From Nitrospira defluvii (GTDB lineage: Bacteria > Nitrospirota > Nitrospiria > Nitrospirales > Nitrospiraceae), in the NCBI GenBank assembly GCA_016199015.1, contig JACQHN010000132.1, positions 1 to 6,702 on the forward strand: 6,702 nt of DNA. Reading direction: 5' to 3'. A program made the translations under genes and the position numbers. Each line of letters starts with the position of its first letter. The stretch's first letter is position 1. The notes below the pieces were generated by a model that searched no databases, had not been told where the DNA came from, and saw nothing but the letters and a program-made list of their open reading frames with translations. Of the stretch, positions 1-6,141 are shown piece after piece.

Positions 1-635
1 GGCCGGCAAAGACGGCCGCCATGCCGGGCAAGGCGCTCAGCAGCTTCGCCGTGAGTGTCACCCGCGGTACGAAACTGATCGCCATCGGATGTTCGACGGG
101 GGGCCCGCAGGCTTTGTTCGAAATCATGCCGATGATTCCCGCCGATTGTCCGGCCGGTATCGTCATCGTCCAACACATGCCGAAATCGTTTACCAAGACG
201 TTTGCCGAACGACTGAACAACCTCTGTGCGCTGGACGTGCATGAAGCCGTCGAAGGAGACGAAGTCAAACCGGGCCGCGTGCTCGTCGCCCCAGGTGGCA
301 TGCAGTTTCGAATCGTCAAGAAAACCATCACCAGCTCGGTGGTCAAGTTGTCTCCCAATGTCGAAAACCACCCTCACGCACCGTCCGCTGACATCATGCT
401 CCAATCGGTGGCGGCTCTGTATGGAGAGCGCAGTATCGGTGTGATCTTAACCGGGATGGGACATGACGGGTTGGAAGGTATGAAAGCGATCAAAGCAGCG
501 AAGGGTCGAACCGTGGCGCAAGATGAAGCGTCGAGTGTCGTGTACGGCATGCCAAAAGCCGTCGTCGAAGCCGGGTGTGCCGACAAGGTGGTGTCGTTAT
601 CGAAAGTGATCGGCGAAATCATGAATATGGTGTGA
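1..635 (+). CDS. cheB: Chemotaxis protein-glutamate methylesterase CheB, 5' end outside the window
   Basis: CheB removes methyl groups from (and deamidates) glutamate/glutamine side chains of chemoreceptors in the cytoplasm, resetting sensitivity during adaptation. The visible part is the whole C-terminal catalytic domain. Counting from the ATG at 21, the triad residues are Ser25 in the GCSTGG nucleophile motif, His52 in VQHMP and Asp149 in TGMGHDG, followed by the conserved GMPK near the end. The frame stays open upstream of 21 to the window edge (codons from position 3 read PAKTAA) and no Shine-Dalgarno precedes that ATG. I therefore take 21 as an internal Met in the linker, with the usual receiver domain lying outside the window. 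About 210 residues are visible of a family norm near 350. The gene ends 48 bases before the chemoreceptor start, on the same strand, so co-transcription is likely. Family assignment is firm; the missing receiver domain is inference. Confidence 0.95.
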   Translation, partial: PAKTAAMPGKALSSFAVSVTRGTKLIAIGCSTGGPQALFEIMPMIPADCPAGIVIVQHMPKSFTKTFAERLNNLCALDVHEAVEGDEVKPGRVLVAPGGMQFRIVKKTITSSVVKLSPNVENHPHAPSADIMLQSVAALYGERSIGVILTGMGHDGLEGMKAIKAAKGRTVAQDEASSVVYGMPKAVVEAGCADKVVSLSKVIGEIMNMV

Positions 636-672
636 CAGGGACCGTCCACTCAATCGTTCACAATGGAGAGGG

Positions 673-679
673 TAGGAGG
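673..679 (+). promoter_or_regulatory. Ribosome binding site choosing the chemoreceptor start
   Basis: TAGGAGG lies 4 bases before the ATG at 684. The earlier in-frame ATG at 663 has no such site and actually lies upstream of this one, so 684 is the better start. The spacing is a little short, and the in-frame ATG at 693 remains possible. Confidence 0.65.
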
Positions 680-683
680 CGTT

Positions 684-2369
684 ATGGGGAGCATGATGAA
701 GTCGATGACTATTGGGCCCAAGTTCATCCTAACAATTTCTGCTGCGGCCCTGCTGGTGATCACGCTCGGTCTCGTGGTCTTGTACCAACAGGAAGAAACC
801 AAAATGGACACGATGCTCGGTGGGCGCAGTAACGTGATCAGCACGCAGATCATGATCGGCCGGGCCTATATCACGCAGAACTATGTGGCCAAGATCAAGA
901 AATCGAAAGCCGCCGGAGAGATCCAGGTCCTCAAAGATCATACGGCTGTTCCCGATGCTATTCCTTTCCCCGCGACGGCGGTCCGAGAAATGGGCGAAGA
1001 AGCCACGCGAACGGGGCTGTACAGCGTCCGCTTGGTCAGCCAGAATCCGATGAATGCGGCGAATACCCCCAAGGATAATTTCGAAAATGAAGCGATCAGG
1101 GCCATCATGGCCGGCGCGGACCACTATTCCCGCCGTGACGACGTCAATGGGGTTCAAACCTTCCGTCGCGCCATTGCCGATAAGGTCACATCGACTGCCT
1201 GTCTGAGCTGCCATACCAACAGCCAGGTCGGCGATACCTTAGGCATGTTGAGCCTTTCACTGCCGATGGCAGAAGCCGTGGCACTGTCAAACCGATCCAT
1301 GTGGCAAACCGGAGGCCTGATGGCAGGCATGGTCGTCATCATTATGTTGGTCACGTACTTCTTGCTCCGCAACATCGTGCTGAAGCCATTGGCGAAAATG
1401 AGCGACATTTCCCGAGACATTGCCAAGGGCGAGGGCGATCTCACCAAACGTGTGCCCTCTGACGGCAACGACGAAATTGCACACATGGGCGGCTACTTCA
1501 ACGAGTTCATCGAGAAGTTGCAGCAGATGATCAAGAAAGTCGCGCATGTCACGGACAAAGTGGCTTCCGCCTCGGTCGAGTTGTCCGCGACCGCCGAGGA
1601 AATTTCGAAGGGCACCGATACGCTGACATCACGGGCCTCACAGACCGCCGCCGCGGTGGAAGAGATGAATGCCACCGTCGGTCAAGTGGCCCAGAACTCC
1701 GGCAAAGCCGCCAGTCTGGCGCAGGATACCGTCAAGACCGCTCAAGAGGGCGGGACGGTGGTGTCGAGCACCATCTCCGGCATGCAGCAGTTGTCCGAAG
1801 CCGTCTCGAATTCGGCGACGATCATCTCTGACCTCGGCAAGTCGTCCGATCAAATCGGCGAGATCGTGCGCACGATCGAAGATATTGCCGATCAGACCAA
1901 CTTGCTGGCCTTGAACGCCGCGATCGAAGCGGCCCGTGCCGGTGAACAGGGCCGGGGATTTGCCGTGGTGGCGGATGAAGTCCGGAAACTCGCCGAGCGG
2001 ACGACCAAAGCCACGAAAGAAATCGGCGATATGATCCGCCAGATCCAGCAGGACACGCGGGGAGCCGTCGACTCGATGCAACAGGGTACGCAGAAGGTCA
2101 CGGCCGGTGTCGATCTGGTCAATAAGACCGGCGAAGCCCTGTCCCAGATCGTGCGCATGGTCTCGGAAAGCGCAGACATGATCCGGCAGATCGCCGTGGC
2201 CTCGGAAGAGCAATCGGTCGCGACCCAGCAGATTGCAAGCGACATTGAGAACGTCGCCAAGGTGACGAAAGAGTCTTCGTCGGGAGCACATGAGTCCGCG
2301 AAGGCCAGTCAAGATTTGAGTCAGCTGGCGGTCGAGCTGCAGGGGATCGTGGGTGGATTCAAGATCTAA
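684..2369 (+). CDS. Methyl-accepting chemotaxis protein with periplasmic c-type heme (DUF3365/Tll0287-like) sensor domain
   Basis: An inner-membrane chemoreceptor that signals to CheA through CheW. With the start at 684 it has 561 residues. Domains in order: TM1 about 14-34; a periplasmic sensor region about 35-209; TM2 about 210-230; a HAMP linker about 231-285; and a long coiled-coil signalling domain whose hairpin tip (about 394-440) contains the classic [20 protein letters not shown] stretch. Likely methylation segments lie around 317-330 ([11 protein letters not shown]) and 504-515 (AVASEEQ). The sensor region carries CLSCH at residues 173-177 (bases 1200-1214), a covalent heme c attachment motif, and an [10 protein letters not shown] stretch reminiscent of DUF3365 proteins. 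C-type heme PAS-like sensor domains are known in Geobacter chemoreceptors, so redox, oxygen or NO sensing is a reasonable inference. There is no C-terminal CheR/CheB-tethering pentapeptide; the end is GGFKI. It lies between cheB and cheW on the same strand. The MCP call is firm; the heme call rests on the motif and its periplasmic location. Confidence 0.93.
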   Translation: MGSMMKSMTIGPKFILTISAAALLVITLGLVVLYQQEETKMDTMLGGRSNVISTQIMIGRAYITQNYVAKIKKSKAAGEIQVLKDHTAVPDAIPFPATAVREMGEEATRTGLYSVRLVSQNPMNAANTPKDNFENEAIRAIMAGADHYSRRDDVNGVQTFRRAIADKVTSTACLSCHTNSQVGDTLGMLSLSLPMAEAVALSNRSMWQTGGLMAGMVVIIMLVTYFLLRNIVLKPLAKMSDISRDIAKGEGDLTKRVPSDGNDEIAHMGGYFNEFIEKLQQMIKKVAHVTDKVASASVELSATAEEISKGTDTLTSRASQTAAAVEEMNATVGQVAQNSGKAASLAQDTVKTAQEGGTVVSSTISGMQQLSEAVSNSATIISDLGKSSDQIGEIVRTIEDIADQTNLLALNAAIEAARAGEQGRGFAVVADEVRKLAERTTKATKEIGDMIRQIQQDTRGAVDSMQQGTQKVTAGVDLVNKTGEALSQIVRMVSESADMIRQIAVASEEQSVATQQIASDIENVAKVTKESSSGAHESAKASQDLSQLAVELQGIVGGFKI

Positions 2370-2396
2370 GAACCCAACCACGAGAAGGAGCCCAGC

Positions 2397-2915
2397 ATGA
2401 GTGCCACGGAACAACAGGTGAAATCTCACTACCAGGCGGCCGCAGAAAATCCTGCGGACCGCCTGGGCGAAAAGACGGGTGGCGATCTCCTGCAGTTCGT
2501 CATCTGCCTGATCGGGAGTGAAGAATTCGCGGTCGATGTCCTGAGTGTCCAGGAAATCAACCGGATCGTTGAGGTCACGCGAGTCCCAAAGACGCCGCCC
2601 TATGTGGAAGGCGTCATCAACCTGCGAGGCCGTATTATTCCAGTGCTGGATTTACGGAAGCTCTTCGGCCTTGCAGGGGCCCAACAGACGACCCACACGC
2701 GTATTGTGGTGGTGTCCGTGCAGGCGCGCTTGGTCGGGTTGATCGTGGACTCGGTGGAAGAAGTCCTGCGCGTACCCAGAAGCGCCATCGAGCCTCCGCC
2801 CTCGGTCGGCACCATGGCCGGAGCGGAATTCACACAAGGCGTAGGACGTATTGATGACCGACTTCTCATCCTAGTGGATTTGAGCCGACTGCTCCTTGCC
2901 CGAGAAGCAGCCTAG
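2397..2915 (+). CDS. cheW: Chemotaxis coupling protein CheW
   Basis: CheW is the cytoplasmic scaffold linking chemoreceptor tips to the kinase CheA. The 172-residue product consists of one CheW domain (about 30-168) after a polar N-terminal extension of about 28 residues. Characteristic pieces are FAVDVLSVQEI (44-54), the conserved VEGVINLRGRIIPVLDLR (70-87) containing the receptor/CheA-contacting NLRG, and VGLIVDSVEEVLRV (113-126). AAGGAG at 2385-2390 lies 6 bases before the ATG. The gene starts 27 bases after the chemoreceptor stop, which suggests one transcript and dedicated pairing with that receptor. The length is near the usual 150-170 residues. No CheA or CheR is visible here, so those partners must be encoded elsewhere. 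Confidence 0.95.
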   Translation: MSATEQQVKSHYQAAAENPADRLGEKTGGDLLQFVICLIGSEEFAVDVLSVQEINRIVEVTRVPKTPPYVEGVINLRGRIIPVLDLRKLFGLAGAQQTTHTRIVVVSVQARLVGLIVDSVEEVLRVPRSAIEPPPSVGTMAGAEFTQGVGRIDDRLLILVDLSRLLLAREAA

Positions 2916-3073
2916 CAGGCTGACTCATACAGCGGATGAGATCTGCGGATGGTGGAAGTGCGATGCGGCCAAACATGGCAGGCCATACCCAAAACCTTGA
3001 ACGTTCGCATGGCCGCGCGGGCAAGGGGAAGTGACGAAAGCCCTGTCACCGTCCCAGGAACACGTTACGAACT

Positions 3074-3307
3074 CTAAGAGTCGGAAGGGTCTGGCGGGGA
3101 GGAGCCGCGGCGGTTCTGAGCATCGAGGACTCGTTCAAGCAGCTGTAACGATTCCGTCAACACGTCCGAGGCGCAGCTCAGGGTGACATGAAACTGTTGC
3201 ATGGCTTCCGGCCAGCGACCTTCCTGCTGTAGGACCTGAAACTTCCGATGCTGCTCATCGAGAATGGCCTGTTTGGCATCGAGCATCAAACTATCGGCAG
3301 GACCCAC
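3074..3307 (-). CDS. Small hypothetical protein, antisense to the flanking chemotaxis/motor genes
   Basis: A 77-residue soluble protein that I do not recognise. It starts with GTG at 3307 and has a strong ribosome binding site (GGAGGT, bases 3319-3314 on the minus strand) 6 bases upstream. The start is therefore well supported. Codon use is GC-rich at third positions, like the neighbouring genes. The sequence is predicted by eye to be mostly helical: an Ala/Leu/Gln/Glu-rich core (about 8-65, with EGRWPEAMQQF in the middle and LTESLQLLERVLDAQ near the end) and a polar Ser/Pro/Asp tail (RGSSPPDPSDS). No signal peptide or membrane segment is apparent. It converges on cheW and diverges from motA, so it breaks what would otherwise be one co-directional cluster. 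A small flagellar chaperone-like or adaptor role is possible from its context, but nothing in the sequence shows it. Confidence 0.72.
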   Translation of the reverse strand: MGPADSLMLDAKQAILDEQHRKFQVLQQEGRWPEAMQQFHVTLSCASDVLTESLQLLERVLDAQNRRGSSPPDPSDS

Positions 3308-3313
3308 AAGAGC

Positions 3314-3319
3314 ACCTCC
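3314..3319 (-). promoter_or_regulatory. Ribosome binding site of the small minus-strand gene
   Basis: The minus strand reads GGAGGT followed by GCTCTT and the GTG at 3307-3305, a near-ideal Shine-Dalgarno at 6-base spacing. It is the main reason to treat the 77-residue frame as a gene and to accept a GTG start. Confidence 0.65.
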
Positions 3320-3447
3320 ATGCGAGACGATTGTGATTCTGGTGCACGCTACCAGAGTGTTTCCGGCAGGCGCAAGCCCACCAATCCGGCCTACGGTGTT
3401 ACTTTTGAGGGAATAAAGATCGTCTGTGGTTGCGAGGTGAATGAACC

Positions 3448-4218
3448 GTGGATATAGCCACTATACTGGGCGTCGTCATTGCAATCGGATCCATCCTCGG
3501 AGGCCAGGCCCTCGAAGGCGGACACATCGGGTCGGTGCTCCAATTGACGGCTTTTATCATCGTCATGGGCGGGACGATCGGGGCCTGTTGCGTGCAAAAT
3601 CCGCTTTCGGTCGTGATCAAATCTATTACCTCCGTCACACTCGCGCTGACCAATCCTCCCCACGACGTCAAAGGCACGATCACCCAGATTCTGGATCTAG
3701 CCAACGTGTCGCGAAAGCAAGGCCTGCTCGCGCTCGAAGGCAAATTGAAGGACTTGCACGATCCGTTTTTCAAAAAAGGAGTGCAGTTGATCGTCGACGG
3801 GACCGACCCTAAAATCCTACAAGAAATATTAGAGATCGAAGTTGAGCACCATGAAGAAGAAGGGGTTCACGCAGCCAAGGTCTGGGAAGCCGCCGGGGGG
3901 TATGCGCCGACGGTCGGGATCTTGGGTGCCGTGCTCGGCTTGATCCATGTGATGGAAAATCTCGCCGACCCATCCAAGCTTGGCGGAGGAATTGCCGTGG
4001 CGTTCGTCGCCACCGTCTACGGCGTCGGGGCGGCCAATCTTTTCTTCCTGCCGATTGCCAACAAGATGAAGTTCAAACTGAAGGAAGAGGCCGGCTTACG
4101 GACGATGGTGATTCTGGGACTCGTCGGGCTGGCGCAGGGGGAAAACCCCAGACTGCTGCAGGAAAAGCTGGAAAGTTACCTGTCTCCGCACGAGCGAACG
4201 AAGGACGACAAGAAGTAA
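3448..4218 (+). CDS. motA: Flagellar motor stator subunit MotA (MotC/PomA-type)
   Basis: MotA forms, with MotB, the ion-conducting stator in the inner membrane that pushes on the rotor protein FliG. The product has 256 residues. Four membrane segments are visible at about 2-20, 30-50, 150-170 and 180-203, with a large cytoplasmic loop between the second and third. The loop has Arg89 and Glu97 in SRKQGLLALE, matching the spacing of E. coli Arg90 and Glu98 that contact FliG. Pro154 (GYAPTVGILG) and Pro202 (FFLPIANK) match the two conserved channel prolines. The MDIATILG start, LEGGHIGSVLQ, GAVLGLIHVMENLADPS and GENPRLLQ stretches resemble Pseudomonas MotC and Vibrio PomA more than E. coli MotA. 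The start is GTG, with GAGGTGA at 3434-3440 placed 7 bases upstream. motB follows 82 bases later. Whether H+ or Na+ drives it cannot be told from these sequences. Confidence 0.95.
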   Translation: MDIATILGVVIAIGSILGGQALEGGHIGSVLQLTAFIIVMGGTIGACCVQNPLSVVIKSITSVTLALTNPPHDVKGTITQILDLANVSRKQGLLALEGKLKDLHDPFFKKGVQLIVDGTDPKILQEILEIEVEHHEEEGVHAAKVWEAAGGYAPTVGILGAVLGLIHVMENLADPSKLGGGIAVAFVATVYGVGAANLFFLPIANKMKFKLKEEAGLRTMVILGLVGLAQGENPRLLQEKLESYLSPHERTKDDKK

Positions 4219-4231
4219 CGCCGCTCGTCAT

Positions 4232-4279
4232 TCGTGAAGCGAATCTTGTTTCCGGATACGGACGCGTCACGTTTCACGA
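4232..4279. repeat. Short inverted repeat in the motA-motB gap
   Basis: TCGTGAA at 4232-4238 is complementary to TTCACGA at 4273-4279. GCGAATC also occurs twice as a direct repeat, at 4239-4245 and 4283-4289. The 82-base gap is long for a stator pair and lacks a ribosome binding site close to motB. The repeats could form a weak hairpin or be a remnant of a dispersed element; chance is also possible. Confidence 0.3.
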
Positions 4280-4300
4280 GATGCGAATCACGGTTTTTCG

Positions 4301-5080
4301 ATGGCGAAGAAAAAACACGAAGAACACGAAAACCACGAACGCTGGTTGGTGTCTTATGCTGATTTCATCACGTTGTTGTTCGCCTTTTTCGTCGTGATGT
4401 ATTCGGTGTCGTCCGTAAACGAAGGCAAGTATCGAACCGTGAGCGAGTCCATCAAGGCCGCGCTGAATCCCGTCAACAGCATTCCATCCAGCCGTCTTCC
4501 TTTCACGATCGGCGACGCGAAACCGAAAGTGATCCCGTCCGAGGCCGTCAGTAGCAGCGATCCCGTCATTCGTCGGATGCGGGAAATCATGACCAGGATC
4601 AACCCAAATCTCAAAGGGGACATCTCGGAGGTCAAGATCGTAGAAACCGGCCATGGCACCATCATGATTTCCCTGCCGGAATCCATTCTCTTTCAAAGCG
4701 GAGAGGCGCGGGTGCGTTCGGAAGCATTGCCGTTCCTGAAAGCACTCTCCGAGATCCTGATCGAAATGGACCGCCACATCCGTATTCTGGGTCATACGGA
4801 CAACGTGCCGATTCGAACGGCGCAATTTCCTTCCAACTGGGAGCTGTCGGCGGGGCGTGCCGTCATGGTCGTCAGAATTTTCTCCGAACTCTATGGCGTG
4901 CCGATTACGCACCTCTCCGCCACCGGCCGGGCAGACGCCAAGCCCGTGGCGAGCAATGATACTCCTGAAGGGCGGACGAAGAACCGAAGAGTTGAAATTA
5001 TCATTCTTGAGAAAGCCGCCAATGAGGACACACTCGATTCCTTGCTCCCCAAAGAGAGCCCTCCGGCACGACTTCCCTGA
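4301..5080 (+). CDS. motB: Flagellar motor stator subunit MotB (MotD-type) with OmpA-like peptidoglycan-binding domain
   Basis: MotB anchors the stator to peptidoglycan and carries the ion-binding aspartate. The 259-residue product has a short charged cytoplasmic head (MAKKKHEEHENHERW), then one membrane helix starting at WLVSYADFITLLFAFF. Asp21 is the equivalent of E. coli Asp32. A linker/plug region of about 40-110 follows, then an OmpA/MotB domain at about 120-236 with GHTDNVPI (164-171), NWELSAGRA (179-187) and NRRVEI (228-233), the usual peptidoglycan-contact elements. A Ser/Pro-rich tail ends the protein. The head and first helix closely resemble Pseudomonas MotD, fitting the MotC-like partner upstream and a cluster beside cheB and cheW. 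No convincing Shine-Dalgarno precedes the ATG, yet the protein start is right for the family because the helix begins 15 residues in. Translation may depend on motA. Confidence 0.95.
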   Translation: MAKKKHEEHENHERWLVSYADFITLLFAFFVVMYSVSSVNEGKYRTVSESIKAALNPVNSIPSSRLPFTIGDAKPKVIPSEAVSSSDPVIRRMREIMTRINPNLKGDISEVKIVETGHGTIMISLPESILFQSGEARVRSEALPFLKALSEILIEMDRHIRILGHTDNVPIRTAQFPSNWELSAGRAVMVVRIFSELYGVPITHLSATGRADAKPVASNDTPEGRTKNRRVEIIILEKAANEDTLDSLLPKESPPARLP

Positions 5081-5138
5081 TAGCCACGGATCAGGATAGA
5101 TTTGCCGCCTGGTGAACCATCTCCATTTCGAGATTCTT

Positions 5139-5215
5139 CGAGTACGCCCTTACGGGCGCAGGACTGCCACAGGCTTGCTGCTACGGCGCCTGCTCCGCAA
5201 GGAGTTCGATACTCG
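5139..5215 (+). ncRNA. Candidate branched RNA fold or palindromic repeat unit
   Basis: An outer helix CGAGTA (5139-5144) with TACTCG (5210-5215) encloses three side-by-side stems. These are CGCCC/GGGCG (5145-5149 with 5154-5158, loop TTAC), CAGG/CCTG (5159-5162 with 5189-5192) and CTCC/GGAG (5193-5196 with 5201-5204, closed by a GCAA tetraloop). A competing 7-bp pairing, GCTACGG (5180-5186) with CCGTAGC (5218-5224), could switch the fold. The stems abut with almost no unpaired bases, which resembles a four-way junction. The stems are short and the region GC-rich, so chance folding is a real alternative. The strand is assigned only because the neighbouring genes read that way. No known RNA family is recognised. 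Confidence 0.2.
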
Positions 5216-5312
5216 GCCCGTAGCCAGTACACCGGGGCTGGTCGGCGGGGGAGGAGGCAATCGCCTGGACCGGCGCGGGAAGGATGACGATCGCAAGAAA
5301 CTGTTGCCTTTG

Positions 5313-5351
5313 TGCGAGCGGGGTGGGCAGTTTCTGCCTACCCCGCTCGCA
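5313..5351. repeat. Near-perfect 18-bp inverted repeat with a 3-base loop
   Basis: TGCGAGCGGGGTGGGCAG (5313-5330) is separated by TTT from CTGCCTACCCCGCTCGCA (5334-5351). Seventeen of 18 positions pair by Watson-Crick rules and the other can form G-T, so the hairpin would be very stable. There is no T-run on either side, so it is not a classic intrinsic terminator on either strand, though it could stop or protect motB mRNA 3' ends. A REP-like dispersed palindrome is an equally good reading. An upstream AGAAACTG (5296-5303) can pair instead with CAGTTTCT (5328-5335) across the loop. Confidence 0.7.
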
Positions 5352-5498
5352 GCGTTGGCCACCCCGCCGTGGTTTCTCCTCCCGCTCCGCCCTTGCAGCT
5401 ATCACACTCAAGAATCAATGCGCGCAAACCGATACAGCGCCGGGTGAGTGCGTGCTTCGGATCGGGCGGAACATCTCTGGTCGATTCGACTCTTGGCC

Positions 5499-5507
5499 GG
5501 AGGAAGG
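5499..5507 (+). promoter_or_regulatory. Ribosome binding site deciding the DUF420 start
   Basis: GGAGGAAGG lies upstream of the ATG at 5511, with GGAGG ending 7 bases before it. The frame is open back to a GTG at 5448, but that start would add 21 polar residues before the first membrane helix and has no comparable site. The ATG at 5511 is therefore chosen. Confidence 0.7.
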
Positions 5508-5510
5508 AAC

Positions 5511-5972
5511 ATGGACCTCAAGACGATCCTCTGGTACCTAGTGCTCTTCAGCGTGACGGTCGCCTACCTTGTCGTCTTGGCAGGGGTTCGGGCCGCCAGG
5601 TCCCACGATGTCTCTCACCATTCGCGCCGGATGATTGTCGGCTGCACGATCGTCGGGATTTGGCTGGTCGCCTATGTTCTCAAACAAGTGCTCTTCGGCC
5701 GTGAATCGTTCCAAGGCACCGAAAGCCAATACTGGTCGATGTATGTCCCGGTGTTCACCACACACATGCTGCTCGCAGTCACCACCATCGGATTGGGCGC
5801 CTACAATTTGTACATGGGACTCCATCGCCTGCGATACGGGAGTGTGGGGGCGATGGCTGCCGGCATGACCACCCACCGCCGGATCGGACATGTGCTGATA
5901 GGGACGTTCACTGGAACCATGGTGACGGCCTATGTGGTGTATCTGATGCTCTTTGTGTGGTTCAAGGGTTAA
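5511..5972 (+). CDS. DUF420 family integral membrane protein (CtaM/YozB-like)
   Basis: A 153-residue inner-membrane protein with four hydrophobic segments, at about 7-26, 41-62, 78-101 and 127-149. Histidines sit at 32, 36, 37, 85 (FTTHMLLAV), 105 (GLHRLRYG), 122 and 127 (THRRIGH), placed around helix ends in the manner of a metal- or heme-handling membrane protein. The length and the TTHMLLAV...LYMGLHR...HRRIGH pattern match DUF420 proteins. In that family, Staphylococcus CtaM is required for active heme-copper oxidase, so a role in terminal oxidase assembly is a family-based inference. No oxidase gene is visible nearby, and nothing links it directly to the motility genes. The stop codon overlaps, within TTAA, the stop of a possible minus-strand small ORF. 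Confidence 0.8.
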   Translation: MDLKTILWYLVLFSVTVAYLVVLAGVRAARSHDVSHHSRRMIVGCTIVGIWLVAYVLKQVLFGRESFQGTESQYWSMYVPVFTTHMLLAVTTIGLGAYNLYMGLHRLRYGSVGAMAAGMTTHRRIGHVLIGTFTGTMVTAYVVYLMLFVWFKG

Positions 5973-6112
5973 GCCGTGGAATATTCGAGCACCCAGGCGG
6001 AGCAGCCACGCACATGCGGCCTGATCTCTCCCGACAATGGATGCGCGGTAATCGCCCCCTTCATGGCGAGGGCACGCATGGTCAGCATCGAGCCCATGCT
6101 CGTCTCTACCAT
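5969..6112 (-). CDS. Possible 47-residue hypothetical ORF converging on the DUF420 gene
   Basis: From the ATG at 6112 the minus strand reads MVETSMGSMLTMRALAMKGA and continues to ...RGCSAWVLEYSTA, ending in a TAA that shares the TTAA at 5969-5972 with the DUF420 stop. Third codon positions are GC-rich (about three quarters G or C by my count), better than expected for a shadow frame, and overlapping TTAA stops are common between convergent genes. Against it, the only Shine-Dalgarno-like stretch (GAGAGG) is 12 bases from the ATG, too far for comfort. I recognise no family. It may be a small gene, the 3' remnant of a larger one, or spurious. Confidence 0.3.
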   Translation of the reverse strand: MVETSMGSMLTMRALAMKGAITAHPLSGEIRPHVRGCSAWVLEYSTA

Positions 6113-6141
6113 GTCCGGTTCTAGCCTCTCTGCCTGGACGT

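Larger units (their letters stand above)
5081..5510. other. Intergenic region of 430 bases without a convincing gene
   Basis: Frames here translate to Arg/Pro/Gly-rich sequence without recognisable domains, and none has a good ribosome binding site, so I call no gene. The stretch separates motB from the DUF420 gene and is rich in complementary segments, including those at 5139-5215 and 5313-5351. I see no run of T after either structure, so a textbook intrinsic terminator for motB is not evident. It may carry motB transcript ends and the DUF420 promoter, but I could not pick out convincing -35/-10 boxes. Confidence 0.6.

Noticed and set aside
1638..2429. 263-residue open frame on the minus strand opposite the chemoreceptor signalling domain
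   Set aside because: It lies wholly opposite strongly conserved MCP and the cheW start, is rich in His/Arg/Asp as expected from a shadow of GC-rich codons, and shows no domain.
2964..3017. TGCGGCCA/TGGCCGCG inverted repeat after cheW, considered as a terminator
   Set aside because: The 38-base loop and absence of a T-run make it weak, and several overlapping GGCC pairings compete, so I do not call it.
3414..3440. TAAAGATC followed 11 bases later by CGAGGTGA, considered as a sigma-28 flagellar promoter for motA
   Set aside because: The -10 half matches the consensus at only three of eight positions and overlaps the motA ribosome binding site, which would leave no room for a leader.
5112..5447. 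111-residue plus-strand frame in the motB-DUF420 spacer
   Set aside because: Low-complexity Arg/Gly/Pro/Leu-rich translation, no ribosome binding site, and it runs through both inverted-repeat structures.
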